Of a stretch of DNA of 64,000 nt, positions 47,034-59,600 are shown piece after piece; positions within the stretch are counted from its first letter, which is position 1, and every line of letters starts with the position of its first letter. The stretch is taken from positions 223,501 through 287,500 of the forward strand of contig CAJHZI010000004.1 in the NCBI GenBank assembly GCA_905160935.1. Reading direction: 5' to 3'. This stretch comes from Enchytraeus crypticus (Eukaryota; Annelida; Clitellata; Enchytraeida; Enchytraeidae). Made by a program: the position numbers and the translations under genes. The notes below the pieces were generated by a model, which saw nothing but the letters and a program-made list of their open reading frames with translations, was not told where the DNA came from and ran no database searches.

Positions 47034-47884
47034 TCTACATGTATGTGCAATGACGCTAATTTCGTCATCGTTTCAATAATTTATGTGTAGCTTACGTTAC
47101 AGAAGTCGCTATTATGCAATTCATATATTCGAAGTAATATACTGTAGGCCCTAAAGGTAACTTTAAGTGGTGATATGTTTTAATTATAACGCTTAATGCT
47201 ATGAATAATAACGCGTAATGCTATATAGCTAACGACGAAAAATAAAATACTGGCATAATATTGTTTAGAGCCTAATAGCTTTGAATCAGGTACTAATGTA
47301 AAAATATATCTATTTCTAATTCATAACATGAATTTATAAAGTCATAATGTGTTGTAATATTGTTTAACCGTTTTTTATATGTATACATGTATAGCATGCG
47401 TTGATTCTTTACGCTTGATCTCCCTATATAAAGGTAGAACATTTTTGATTAATTACGACTGAAGGGTATTCATATAATGTAATCTTTTGAGTGTAAGATC
47501 ATAAGCTGTTTGAGAGATACCCTTCAATTTTGGACTCAACACTAGAATCTGTTTCTGCTTCTTTCAAATTCTAATCTGATATTATAATAAATATCGACTT
47601 GCCAACACAGTGGATATAAATAACTAGTTATATTTAAGATGTCAAACTTGAACTATGCTACAATATTACCGAGGATGGCTAGCGTATATACCTGATATCT
47701 TCTACAAGTGCAGAGACGGGCGTTAAATTTATTATACGATTAATTGATTTAAAAATCAGTGGAGGAAGATGGTTGGAGGGACTACTCCGCAAGTGTCGCC
47801 AAATAGAGATCGAATTTACGAATTTATTGATTGCCACTTTCTACAGTAAGTTAAAAAACATTGATACTGATAATAGTAGTAATA

Positions 47885-47955
47885 GGCCCCTAATACAGGT
47901 TTAACGTCCACGTCCGTTTCCTCATCCCAGGATGATATCAGGGACGTGCCTCTAC
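47885..47955 (-). repeat. Interspersed repeat, family B, 3' part
   Basis: Reverse strand carries CACGTCCCTGATATCATCC and GATGAGGAAACGGACGT, then TTAAACCTGTATTA. Confidence 0.55.
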
Positions 47956-49687
47956 AAGTGTATTGCTATTTTTAAATTTCTAATTATTTTCTTTTTAAAA
48001 AACAAATGACTGCCATTCAGTATACATATTCTACTGTTATTATCATAGAAATGTTTAAATTTCATTGGTTACATAAAACTCTTCTGTGACACGGATTAAA
48101 TAAATATCATCCAACCTAACATGGGCTAATTTACATAACAAAACGTGTATCATAAATATCAAATGACCGTTAAATACATTAGAATAGATATGAATAGATG
48201 TAGTAAATAAGGTAGTAAACATTAACTAAATTTTTAATGCGACTCATAAAAACACCCACAAATGCTAATGAAATATAGCAATTATCGTCAGATTTTGCAC
48301 ACTTTACTTTATAAACCTGTTGCAGGAAACTAGTTACAGAATAAAATGATATAAATGCGCATAAATCATTATAATCGATTGATGCTCAGAAGAAAACTCC
48401 GAGCCGAATCTAGTTGAAGATTTATTTCTCCACATCTTGTTTTTAATGAACTATCTATCTATATCATTAGGCTATACGGCAACAAGGTAAAAGCTAAACT
48501 AGTAAACCTCTGCCCACATATCAGTGTGAATATTATCTCGTGAAGGGTTCATTGAAGAGCATCCTGTGCACATAGAAGTCTCAGCGTGGTACAACAAAGA
48601 TTGACTACATTTGTTAAAAAGACTTGAGCTATATTGTACACCCACAGTGAAAATATAATACAAACGTTTTTTATGTTAAAACTAAAATGTGCATTACAAA
48701 AAAATATGTACGATAATTTGGTATATATATATATGCATTTTGTTAAATACACACAGGTAATTAGACAAATTTATCAAAAGCATACAATATACTGCAATAG
48801 TATAATATTACACTTATTCTATACGTATTACTGCCATTAACAAAAAGAATTCAGTTAACAAACGTTAAAAGTTGTACTTAAAAAAATCGTAAATATCATA
48901 AATTGCAGTTACACTGTAAATAATACATTAACATTACAGTCTGCATGCCAATAGAACCATTTTAAAAAGTTTTCAGCCACTCTGCTTGCGCAGCAAGACA
49001 CCCTTGACGGCATCTTCGCAAATTTTTTGAAATTTATCGGCATTAACTTTGTAATCTGTGTATCCTTGTGAGTTTTTGCGGTATATCAGATTTTAAAAAG
49101 ATATGTATTATTGTTATTAGTATTTATACTTAAGAAAGAAGACATTAACTATTTTATTATAATTAAAAGCTAAAGTGGAGGGCCTGGAGGCTCACGTATA
49201 ATTCTATGATCACAAGAAACATATAAGTCAACTTTTGTTACTATTACTATAAGCCAAAGAAGGGTTAGTCTGATTCCCTGCCTACAAGCAACATGAAAGG
49301 ATGCGCATATATTGCATAAATTCACAGTGCACATAGACAGCCGTGCACTAAATGTCTATCTCCACCCTAAGTAAACTGGGATTTACGGGAAGATGACGAT
49401 ATAGAAAATAATAAAAATAAAAATTTAAGTGCTACAGTCATCAATGACAACATCGAGCACTATTGAGATAAATCCAACCCGGTGTGCAAAAAAGTCCCAA
49501 AACGGTGCAAATTCCAAAATCTAGAAAATCAGTCAAAAGACATCCATACTCCACGGTTCAGATTTTTTTCTACAGCTTGTTTATTATAGGAAATAAGAAG
49601 TAGTTCCAAAAACCCACACGAGGAGTAGGAAATGGTTTTTCGAATTTGAATTATAAACAGAAGCATCTGACGATACGCGTGTAGTAT

Positions 49688-49815
49688 CAGTGGCTGGAGC
49701 CAGTGGCGAAGTCGGTAAGATACTCGACCGCGGATCAGTTGATGCGGGTTCAAATCCTGGGCTCGCCCGTCACTGACATTGCTTTCGAGTGAGGAAACTG
49801 ACGTTAACCTTAGCT
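49688..49815 (+). repeat. tRNA-derived SINE, family A (copy 2)
   Basis: Best-preserved copy: GGCTGGAGCCAGTGGCGAAG (A box region), GCGGGTTCAAATCCTGGGC (B box), then GAGTGAGGAAACTGACG and TTAACCTTAGC. Confidence 0.8.
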
Positions 49816-50665
49816 TTACTAGTGATATATATGAATAGTCAACTAAATAAAGTTTTTGAACTCAGAAAAAAAATACCGACAAATACCAACAACATAACCT
49901 GAAAGGCACACTCTTTAACATAAAGCTGCATACTAGAAACTATTACAGAATATTTGTAGTTTAATTATATTATATAAAAGTACAAAGAAGACTGGTAACT
50001 TGAACAAATTAAGCTGATCATATTTCTGTAGACATATCGACACTTGAGCCACGTTATTCAGTGTTTAAATGGTTCTCCAAAATAACTCCAAAAGTGGCAC
50101 GCTCATTCTTCATGCTAGCATTTAATGGCAAGCGAGGAATATTGATACAAGCGTGCTGTGATAATGTTAGTAAAACAATACACAGTTAACATTGTATCGC
50201 GTCATTTTAAATACAATAAAACTCATTTTTAACTAGAAGGATAAACTGCGGCAGAATAAAACACAGGTTTTGTCGAAATTCAGCAATATTTTTGAAATTA
50301 ACGACGTCATAGGTTCTAGGTTTCTAATTTCCTTCCATTTTTACTTATGGCAGTAAATTCAAAACATTATGTTTTTTCTGAAACTTTCATCAGATAACTA
50401 AATGATTGACGAAAAGTCATTGAATATCATTGATTATAATTAATTAACTATTTTTCTAAGTATCACCAAGCACCATGATGCCATTGCAAAAATTTGTGCC
50501 AAATTAGAAGTGCATATAAAAATAACTCGAATTAATTAAACATAACTAAATATAATTGATTATATAATAAATTTACTCTGTTAAATAGAGATTATATTGT
50601 CAATTGAACAAATACGACAGCAAAGGGTTCATAAAGGGTTAGGCCATCATAAAGGGTTAACTCAA

Positions 50666-53600
50666 TTAGCAAACAGCATCATCTTCACTATCACTCTGGT
50701 CTTTCTGCATCCAGATATGATTACTGGCCACAGCAACAGAATCCACGTCATCAGCAGGAACGAATGACGAAGTCTTACTCCTGCGTTTTCCTTTCTCTTT
50801 CTTAACACGAGCTCTATGACTGTTTGACTTGGATGATTCATCAGATTCCTCTGCAACAGCGTTTGCTTGATTTCTATCAGACGCATCACTCACTACATCA
50901 GCTGCTACATCAGCTGATGCAGCTGCGACATCAGCTGAGGCCGCTGCGGTGGTAGCTGCAGCAAACCCGGCAGCAGCATCAGCAAAATGAGCATCACATG
51001 CATTCTCAGCATCAAAGTTCAATCCAACGTTCTCATCTAAGTTCTGAGATTTTCGTGATCTCTTTCTTCCTTTCTTTCTTTTATCCTCTGCGACCACAAT
51101 TGCCTGGAGATCTTCCTCAGGAATACCGCCTACAGCGCCTACTTCAGAACTATGCGCGACCAGTACGGCTGATGCATACGGAACCTGCAAGGAACGATGA
51201 AGCATCGAAGGCGTCAGCTGATTGTCAGGAGGATAGGCAGAGGCAGGGCCTGCAGTAGACAGCAGAAGCTGTGCATGCACTTGAGCTCCGGTTGGTTGAT
51301 CTTGCGGACGTATCTGATCATTTTGATTATCATTATTTCCAGTCGTTGCCGATCTTGATGTACCGCCTGTATATTATAGAATTAATATCAATAAATATAT
51401 TATAACATAACTAAATGTAAACAATATATAAAAAGATACACATAAAATAAGATAGAAATAAATCATACAATATAGCAAAAATTCAAAACCGAAGTTTCAC
51501 GTAAATTTACTGCTGATGGCATATCAATGACGGGGATAGGTCAGGAGTTGAACCCTGCAAGAATTGATCCGCCATTGCACAACATCCAAACAAGCCACCA
51601 GCGCAAGCGCAGCCCATAATATTAAATAATTACATATTTTTATTCTATCAATTCAGAGTCACAATTCTTCAACCTATTTCATTCAAACTCAAATTCCTGA
51701 CCTCCATTTTAATGTTCGATACATCAATAGGTGATGTCAAAAATGTCTCGAGCATAAATTTCATATTTTCATTCATAAACATTAATAAATGTAAGAGACA
51801 CTTCTATAACTACAATTTTTTATATCAAAACCTATTCCCCTATTGTATTATGTAGTAGCAGAACAATATTGATTGGGAGAATGCATTAGAGGTGAGTGAC
51901 AGTAGGATGAGGAAGGTAAGAAGTTGGAATGAAAGATGAAGTAAGGATTGGTAAATCCTAGCTGGAGTTATGAAATTATAGTGAAAAGAGGTGGTTTTGG
52001 GAGAGGGGGATTTAAGAAGAAAAGGGATTTAAGGTTGAAGTTAATGAAGGTAGGTCGTTTTGACAACCTGAATCTTGACAGAGACAATGAAGGGTTGTTT
52101 TGAATAGGTTTAAGAAGGCAATGAGCAAGATTGATTGGGTAGATTCAGGGCTGGCAGAGAAGCAAACAGAGGCAAGTGAGGAAGACCAGTACATATGAGG
52201 GCGGCAACGAAAGATTGGTTTCTTTATTTTCTGAAATGGGAATGAATATCATAAACATGCCTCGTCGTTGTCGATGTCTGCGAGGGCGTCGACCAATGAG
52301 AAGCGGCGTTCTCTCGTCGTTCAACTCCTCAGCCCTTAGCGAGTGTATGAGAGCCAGCACAGACTCCGAGTCAGACTCATCCGATGAGAACACTCTTCTC
52401 TTGCACAGAGGACAGAGGCGACTGTTAGAAGCCAGCCACGGGTCGATGCACTTCTGATGATACTCTGCGTATAGAAAACACGCTAAGTTTAGCCCAATTG
52501 ATAACTGCAATAGATAGTGCTGAAAATGTAAAATCTAAATCAATATAATTGCCAACTGAATTGAATATATTGATTGGGGGCAATACATTGGTTCATGTGG
52601 TAAGTAGTATTCTTTGCATCTGTGGGATTACGCAAATTTTTATATCCGGCAAAATGATTGTCGTCGTAAGTTTCATGTCACTCACGATAGTAATAATAGA
52701 GGTTCAACTTCTATTTCCTCATACAAGGATTACGTCAGGTAAGTCCTCCCATCACAAGTCACTACAACAAAAATCACTCAACCAATTTGAAATAAAGTGT
52801 GCTAATGAGAGAGGAAAAAGATCCTAAACTGTGCCGGTCCGGTGATCAGATATAATATCATTCCAGAATGATACGCTGATATATCACAAACTTTTGTTTA
52901 AAGTGGCATTTCAATAAATATAAAATGCAATGGTTTGATCCAAACGATGTTTGACTCAATTTGAAAAAGTGTGCTAATGAGAGAGACAAAAGATCCTAAA
53001 TGATGCAGGTCCGGTGATCACAAATAATATCATCCCAGAATGATATGTTTATATATCGTTTTTGTTTAAAGTGGCATTTCAATCAATAGAAAAATGCAAA
53101 GGTTGGAAATGATGACTATAAAGCCAGATAATAAATTAATTATTAGCGAAAATTAGTCAAGTTCAAAGCCATCTGTTATATCATTTTTAGTCACAACAGC
53201 TTCACGCATTCATAAATGATGATGCCCCAAATGGATGTTCTTTTAAAATGCAAAGAATTGTTGAACATACTGTAGATCAGCACATGACACTCCTAAGATG
53301 ACTGCTTATGTGTGCAGGACATTGGAAGCTTGAAATGTACATTTTCCTTGCTAAAAAGTCGAGAAGAATTTGTTACATCAATCTAGGAAGAGATATGGCG
53401 AAAAAGATGATAACTTCTCTTGAGAATCTAGGGACCTGGATTCAATAAGCGGCTATCCTTTAAAACCCCAAGAAAGTTTACCATGCACCAGCCCTACAGG
53501 TTCATTGAAGTTAAAGCAAATAATTAATCATAAAGAGTAAACCATAAAAACAACTTGAAACTTAGTGACGAAGATCGAACACAGACCGTGAAAATGCTAT

Positions 53601-56600
53601 AGAAAGGTCGTTTCAAATAAATGGCATTTACATAACTAATTCATATTAATTCAATTAATATTAATTAATACCAATTTTTTAAATAGCAACAGCTACCGAT
53701 TGATTGATGGAAATAAAAAGAACTAACGATGTTCGCAGGGCAGCACACGTAGTCTGTCTCCCTCCTCATAATCATCCAGACACACAGAGCACACGTCTGC
53801 GTCACTGCCTCCTAGTTACAAAACAACTACTGCGTTAACAGGGAAACTGCAATTTTGCCCAGAACTTACTCTAATTCTTACAATAATAATAATAATAATA
53901 ACAATAATAAAGATTTAACGTCAGTTTCCTCATACAAGGATGATGTCAGGGACGTCCCCCCATCAAACATCACAACAAATTGATTCACCCCAAACAATCT
54001 GAAAAAAACATGTGCTGAAGAGAAAGTAAAAGATCCTAAACGGTGCCGGTCCAATGATAAAAAAAACAGCCAAGCAAGATGAAAAAAAATCTACGGTAGG
54101 AAAAGACGTGTTTTCAATAAGTTATAATTCTTACAATAAGTGCTCTGAAAAATGGCAGTAAGTGCAGAACAAAACGTAGTATTACACAGAATTACAATAA
54201 TTGTCACAAAGAAATTACTGTAAGTGTTGTACAGGATTAAAATAAGTGCTATAAGGGCTATATATTTCTAATAGTAAGTATTAGAGAGCGTTTTACACAT
54301 ACATGTTACATAAAACTGTTACAATGAATTACTGTAAGCACACATATAATTACAGTAAATGATTATGTTTGTTTTATGCAGAATTAATAATAATAATAAT
54401 AAAAGTTTAACGTCCATTTCCTCATCCAGGGATGATGTCAGGGACGTCAGAATTGCAAAAGTTGGCAGAATTACAGTATGTTTTATGCAGAATTACATAA
54501 TATGTTACACTGAATCACATTGTTACTGAGAATAACAGTACAGGTTACACAGAATTCTAGCAAGAGTGCTATACATAGTTACAGGGTTACATGATATAAA
54601 GCTGGTAAAGCTAATGTTAACATTAGTTTCCTCACTCGAATGCGATGTCAAAAGCCAGGCGAGCCCAGGATTTGAACCCCTGCTTTATTTGAAAATAAAA
54701 CAAGAATATACAGTATCTAATATCTAACACTGGCTGGAGCCAATGGCAAGTCGGTAAGATACTCGACCGCGGATCAATAGGTGTGAGGTTCATATCCTAG
54801 GCTCGCCCGTCACTGACATCGCTTTCAAGTGAGGAAACTGACGTTAACCTTAGCTTTACCAGCTTTTTAAAAACATTGCTTACCTTTTTTAAACTTCTTA
54901 GTTGGAATTCTTTTGATCTTAGTCGCTGGAAGGTAATGCATGTGCCGTCTCAAGCGATAAACACTGCATCTAGCCATCTAAATACAGTAAAAGCATTTAG
55001 TAACCTTCACTATTAACAATAGCGAGCCATCTAAACACAGTAAAAGCATTTAGTAACCTTCTCTATTAACAACAGCTAGCCATCTAAACACAGTATAAGC
55101 ATTTAGTAACCTTCACTATTAACAATAGCGAGCCATCTAAATACCTTATGACGTTTGCATGATCCATTAGCAGTAACTAGATTTTAGAATAAAACCTCTA
55201 TAAACAATATATCAATTTACATGAGCTATTCAGAGTAATTAGTCATTTAAGTAGAAAGAAATCAGTGAGTTACAAGAGCTATTCACATTAGTTAGCCTTC
55301 TATTTGAGTACTACTACAATTAGAACAATGTGTTAGAACATAAGCAAATTTAAAAAATCGATATCATGGACACAATGAAAAAAATTCAAAACGAATATTG
55401 ATGAAATTAAATAGCATTGACAGTGACATTATCTAATGAATACCTTCTGCATTATAAATGAAGTCCACAAAAATCTTAATTAACTCGGACTGACTCTTTA
55501 GCATTCGGTTCATCATCTAACGTGGATATCAAGAGTACATTGGGTACAACATAAAAATTAATAAATATCATGTATAATTCATTAGAAATTGGTAACACTT
55601 AACAAAAACACCGTCAAGTGGTAACACCACAGTCACCAGAAAGCAGTAACACTTACTACAACAAAGGACAGCAGCATGGCAAACACGCCAAAGATGATGG
55701 CGCACGGCACGAGGATATACTCAAACGAGTTCTTGTCATCGTCCTCTGTCAGTTCCACTGTAACACTGGAACAGCAGTACATTATTTTATATAATTTAAT
55801 ATGGTTAGGGTAAAGCTAAGGTTATAAAGGACAAACAAACCTCTGTAGAAGAAACTTTACATCACTCAATAACTGCACACGGGCACCTTGTAAACAATTA
55901 AAAAGCATGGCTGTAGATATCTAAGAATATCATTAAAATTGACTTATTTCATTAACTGTCATAATACTATGACCAGTTGCTAAGCTGGCAATACCATTAG
56001 GCCCTTTACTGTAATGAAGTGGCAATATTTGTATCACTAGTAGTTAACTTGTTTACAAACATGTTCATTAATTAATTATCGAAAACTAAGACATTACACA
56101 GAGAAAATTTTTAATGAATGAATGTGTCACTAGCTCAGGTCTTCGTATAGTTGTACATCATTTATAGTTAGATTAGCACTAGTGTGAAACTGTACGCTTC
56201 ACATCATATGACTTTCGTTCCGTGTTGTCATTTTCAACTGCAGTATGCTAATCACTGTAGATATTGTTGCTTTCCATGTTACTTTCATAGAGACTTTATT
56301 TCCTGAAAGGCTTACAAAGGTAGAACGTCTACTAACTTTGTCCACGAGCTGAAGGTTATCAGATGCTTAGCACTACTGTAGCCTATGAACACCGATGGAA
56401 TCTTGACAGCGCAAGATTCTGTAAAATACAAGTTAACACTTAGGACTCAATAAGCTTTAGTTTTGAGCTTTACATTATGCATACATCGAAAAACAACAAA
56501 CAACTCGTTATGTTTTTATTGTCAACAAACATTTCCTGATTGGCCCATGAAATACGAGATCATGTCTAGAAATAGAATATTGCATGCACCTCACGAGAGC

Positions 56601-59600
56601 TGACTACCATAGACATGGTCCTCACTATTGAGTATGCCATTGATCAACCAAAGGCAAGCTGTCTGCATCTCGGTAAAGGGTTTACAATACAAAGAGAATC
56701 AAAGTACAATTCATTACCAAAAGCAGTTGTTAGGTAAATCAGTAGTTATTTAGAAATACTTTTCATACAGTACCTTGCTCATTAAGCATTGCAACAACCT
56801 AAAACAATTTTGTAACGAAATATGCAGTCGAATAATTAACAAGTTAAGTTATTAGTAAGCTAAGTTCACTAATTTTAACTATTAATAATACTACTATTAT
56901 TAATTATACTAATAACTATCATTACTACTACTTATAATATCAGAACAGTAAAAAAAGAAATAATAATATATATTATACCAACATTATTATATATCATTTA
57001 ATATTATATTTTATTTATTAGTACAATACTGAATCATATAATAATAACTTTGATAATATAATAATTAAAACACTGAATTACTATCATTATTAATAGCTAT
57101 GGCCTCAAATCAAATTCATCACCAGTTTAATTCATGAGCACAAATGGCGTCATACACTGCATCACAATAGAAACACTGACCTGGGCCACCGCGCATAGTC
57201 ATGACATGGTCTGAGTTAACGTTATGAATGATGGCAGCCATGTAGCCTGCACGCTGTGCATGAACTATCTGAAACAATACAATTCAATACAGTCTTTTAT
57301 TTGTGCATTTTTCGCATCAATCATTGTAAACATCAACTAAAGAAAGTAAATATAAATTAGAAATGTAGAGAAGAGAGAATAGATAGCAGAGACTGAGGAG
57401 GCACTTACATGTTCCTGATATAGATTAGTATAAACAATCAGTGAATTAAGTAGCGCCTATTTGATAAAATTAGGTGAATAAATGAACAGATAATTAAGAA
57501 AAGGATAATCTTGTGTGCTCAACATAACATTAATAATTATACCATAATTCGATGTGATATCAATACAATATCTACAAAATAATTCCGGAGAGAACAGTAA
57601 ATTACTTGCTTCCTGTATGTATAATATCTACAAAAAATTTATCTCTCTCTCAGAGAATATCCAATGGCAAGTTAAAAATATAAATTTTCCAGTCGTCACC
57701 AGCTTTGGCTCTTCATCTATATCCATATCATACAGAACCCGTCAAAGTAATTTAACCTGCATTATTTTTATCCTTTTTACCCATGTCGGAAATTAATTTG
57801 AAAAATTAGCGACCTGGATAAGTCACCTAAATAAATCAACAAACCCAAAACACAATATTGTTTACGATAACATCTGAAACTGCGAACAATTGTCATCGTT
57901 GCTATTACAGATTTTTAAACTCATAATTTTACTATTATATTTATCTACGACCATAACGTATAAAAGGCCTTCACCGATTATTTCTAATATTTCCAAATGG
58001 ATATTAATATATCTAATTCAAGGATTTCTCCACGTATTTATGTTTTCTGGCATTTTCAAAGCTCTTCGGCAAAAAATTAAAGATTGTTAAAAACTCAGCA
58101 ATGCCAAAAAACTTCTTGTTCTATTATTACTTATTCACATATTACATTGTTAAACAAGAGCATCTTAAATTTAAGCTTTTTGCCTTTTATTATCACAAAT
58201 ATCATCGTTAAATCAATCCAAACCAGTTACATGGAGTATGTGAACAATAGAAGCATTATATCACAAATTATACTGCATATTAGCTGCTCACTAAAGTTTT
58301 GAAAAGTAACAAATATATGTCAAGCAATCAACCAATAATGATGATATAATTATTTAATTAATTAAAGTATTAATTAATTAAGGTATTATGCACTTTTAAA
58401 AGTAAAATGTTAGTATAGATACACTACACCACTAGGCATTAAATGTCTAGGTCGCCAGTCCTAGCCATGTATGCAAGTATATAACATCTAGGATACTAAT
58501 TTAATCACCCAGTACTCACTTTTTCCACAAAGCTGCAGTTTTCTCGGCTGATCAGTGCAATCCAGTGTAGGTGTGTGGAGTTGTGTGAGACGGGTGCAGG
58601 TTCAAGTCTGCTGCAGGCAGAGATTGGAGTCACATACTTGAAGTATCCCTGTAGACATATCAGAGAAACTATTTCCATCACGATGAAACAAGCACACAGT
58701 AAATGCATAAATACAGTTAAATACATAAATTTAATAGTTACTACTTAATACATGTTTCATTATATTACTAATATCTTAATTACTTGATACATAACTGTAC
58801 ATTCTTCTAGAACTCTCAAATTTTGGTATCAAATATTTCATTAAATTAACTTTGTATTAGCCCATTTGCTAATACACTTACCTGATAAATCATAAGGCCA
58901 CAGATTACAGACACAGCACACATTTCACTCATACTATTTAATACATGTTATAATATATATTACTAATATCTTAATTACTTAATACATAAATACTCTTTCT
59001 TCTAGAATCCTTATATTTTGGTACCAATACTATCATTACTTGATTAAATTTGTAGTGGCCCATTTGCTAATACACTTACAGGTCTGATAAATCATCAGTC
59101 AACAGATTAAAGACACTGGACGCATTTTAGATACTAACTGCCTTTCTAATTACATATTATCATCAGCACTAACTGTAGGATTGTAAGGAATGTGGAATAC
59201 TATTAAAGCGATGGAATAGTTCGTTGTAGTTTGTGCCCGCTTGAAGGCGAAGCCTTCGGGCTTAAGGCAGAGAGTAGCTATCAGCGCGTATTTGTTTTAT
59301 AATCATGTAACTTATTATAGATTGTGAAGTAATAAAATAAAATAACAATGGAATAACAACTTATCTCTCGCGTCATTCTCTCGTGCCAAGTGTGTTGTTT
59401 TCACGTCTCTCACATTATCAGCAGCCTATCTGGCTTAATGACAGCAGATCACCCGTACCTGATATCTACCGTTAGTTTCCCCAGCGACATCGTCGTCGTC
59501 CACAGAGATCGACGTTAAACTATGACTTCATTTATCTCTGTACACCATCTCACTCTGTACATCTACAGGGTTCTCTGTACATCTAAGGATTCTTCTAGAA

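Larger units (their letters stand above)
47042..50665. other. Intergenic region with SINE copies
   Basis: No coding exon recognised. It contains a family B repeat at about 47885-47955 (minus), a (GAT)n-family end near 49360-49400, a repeat segment around 49430-49540 related to 40170-40280 and 62650-62770, and a family A SINE at 49688-49815. Confidence 0.5.
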
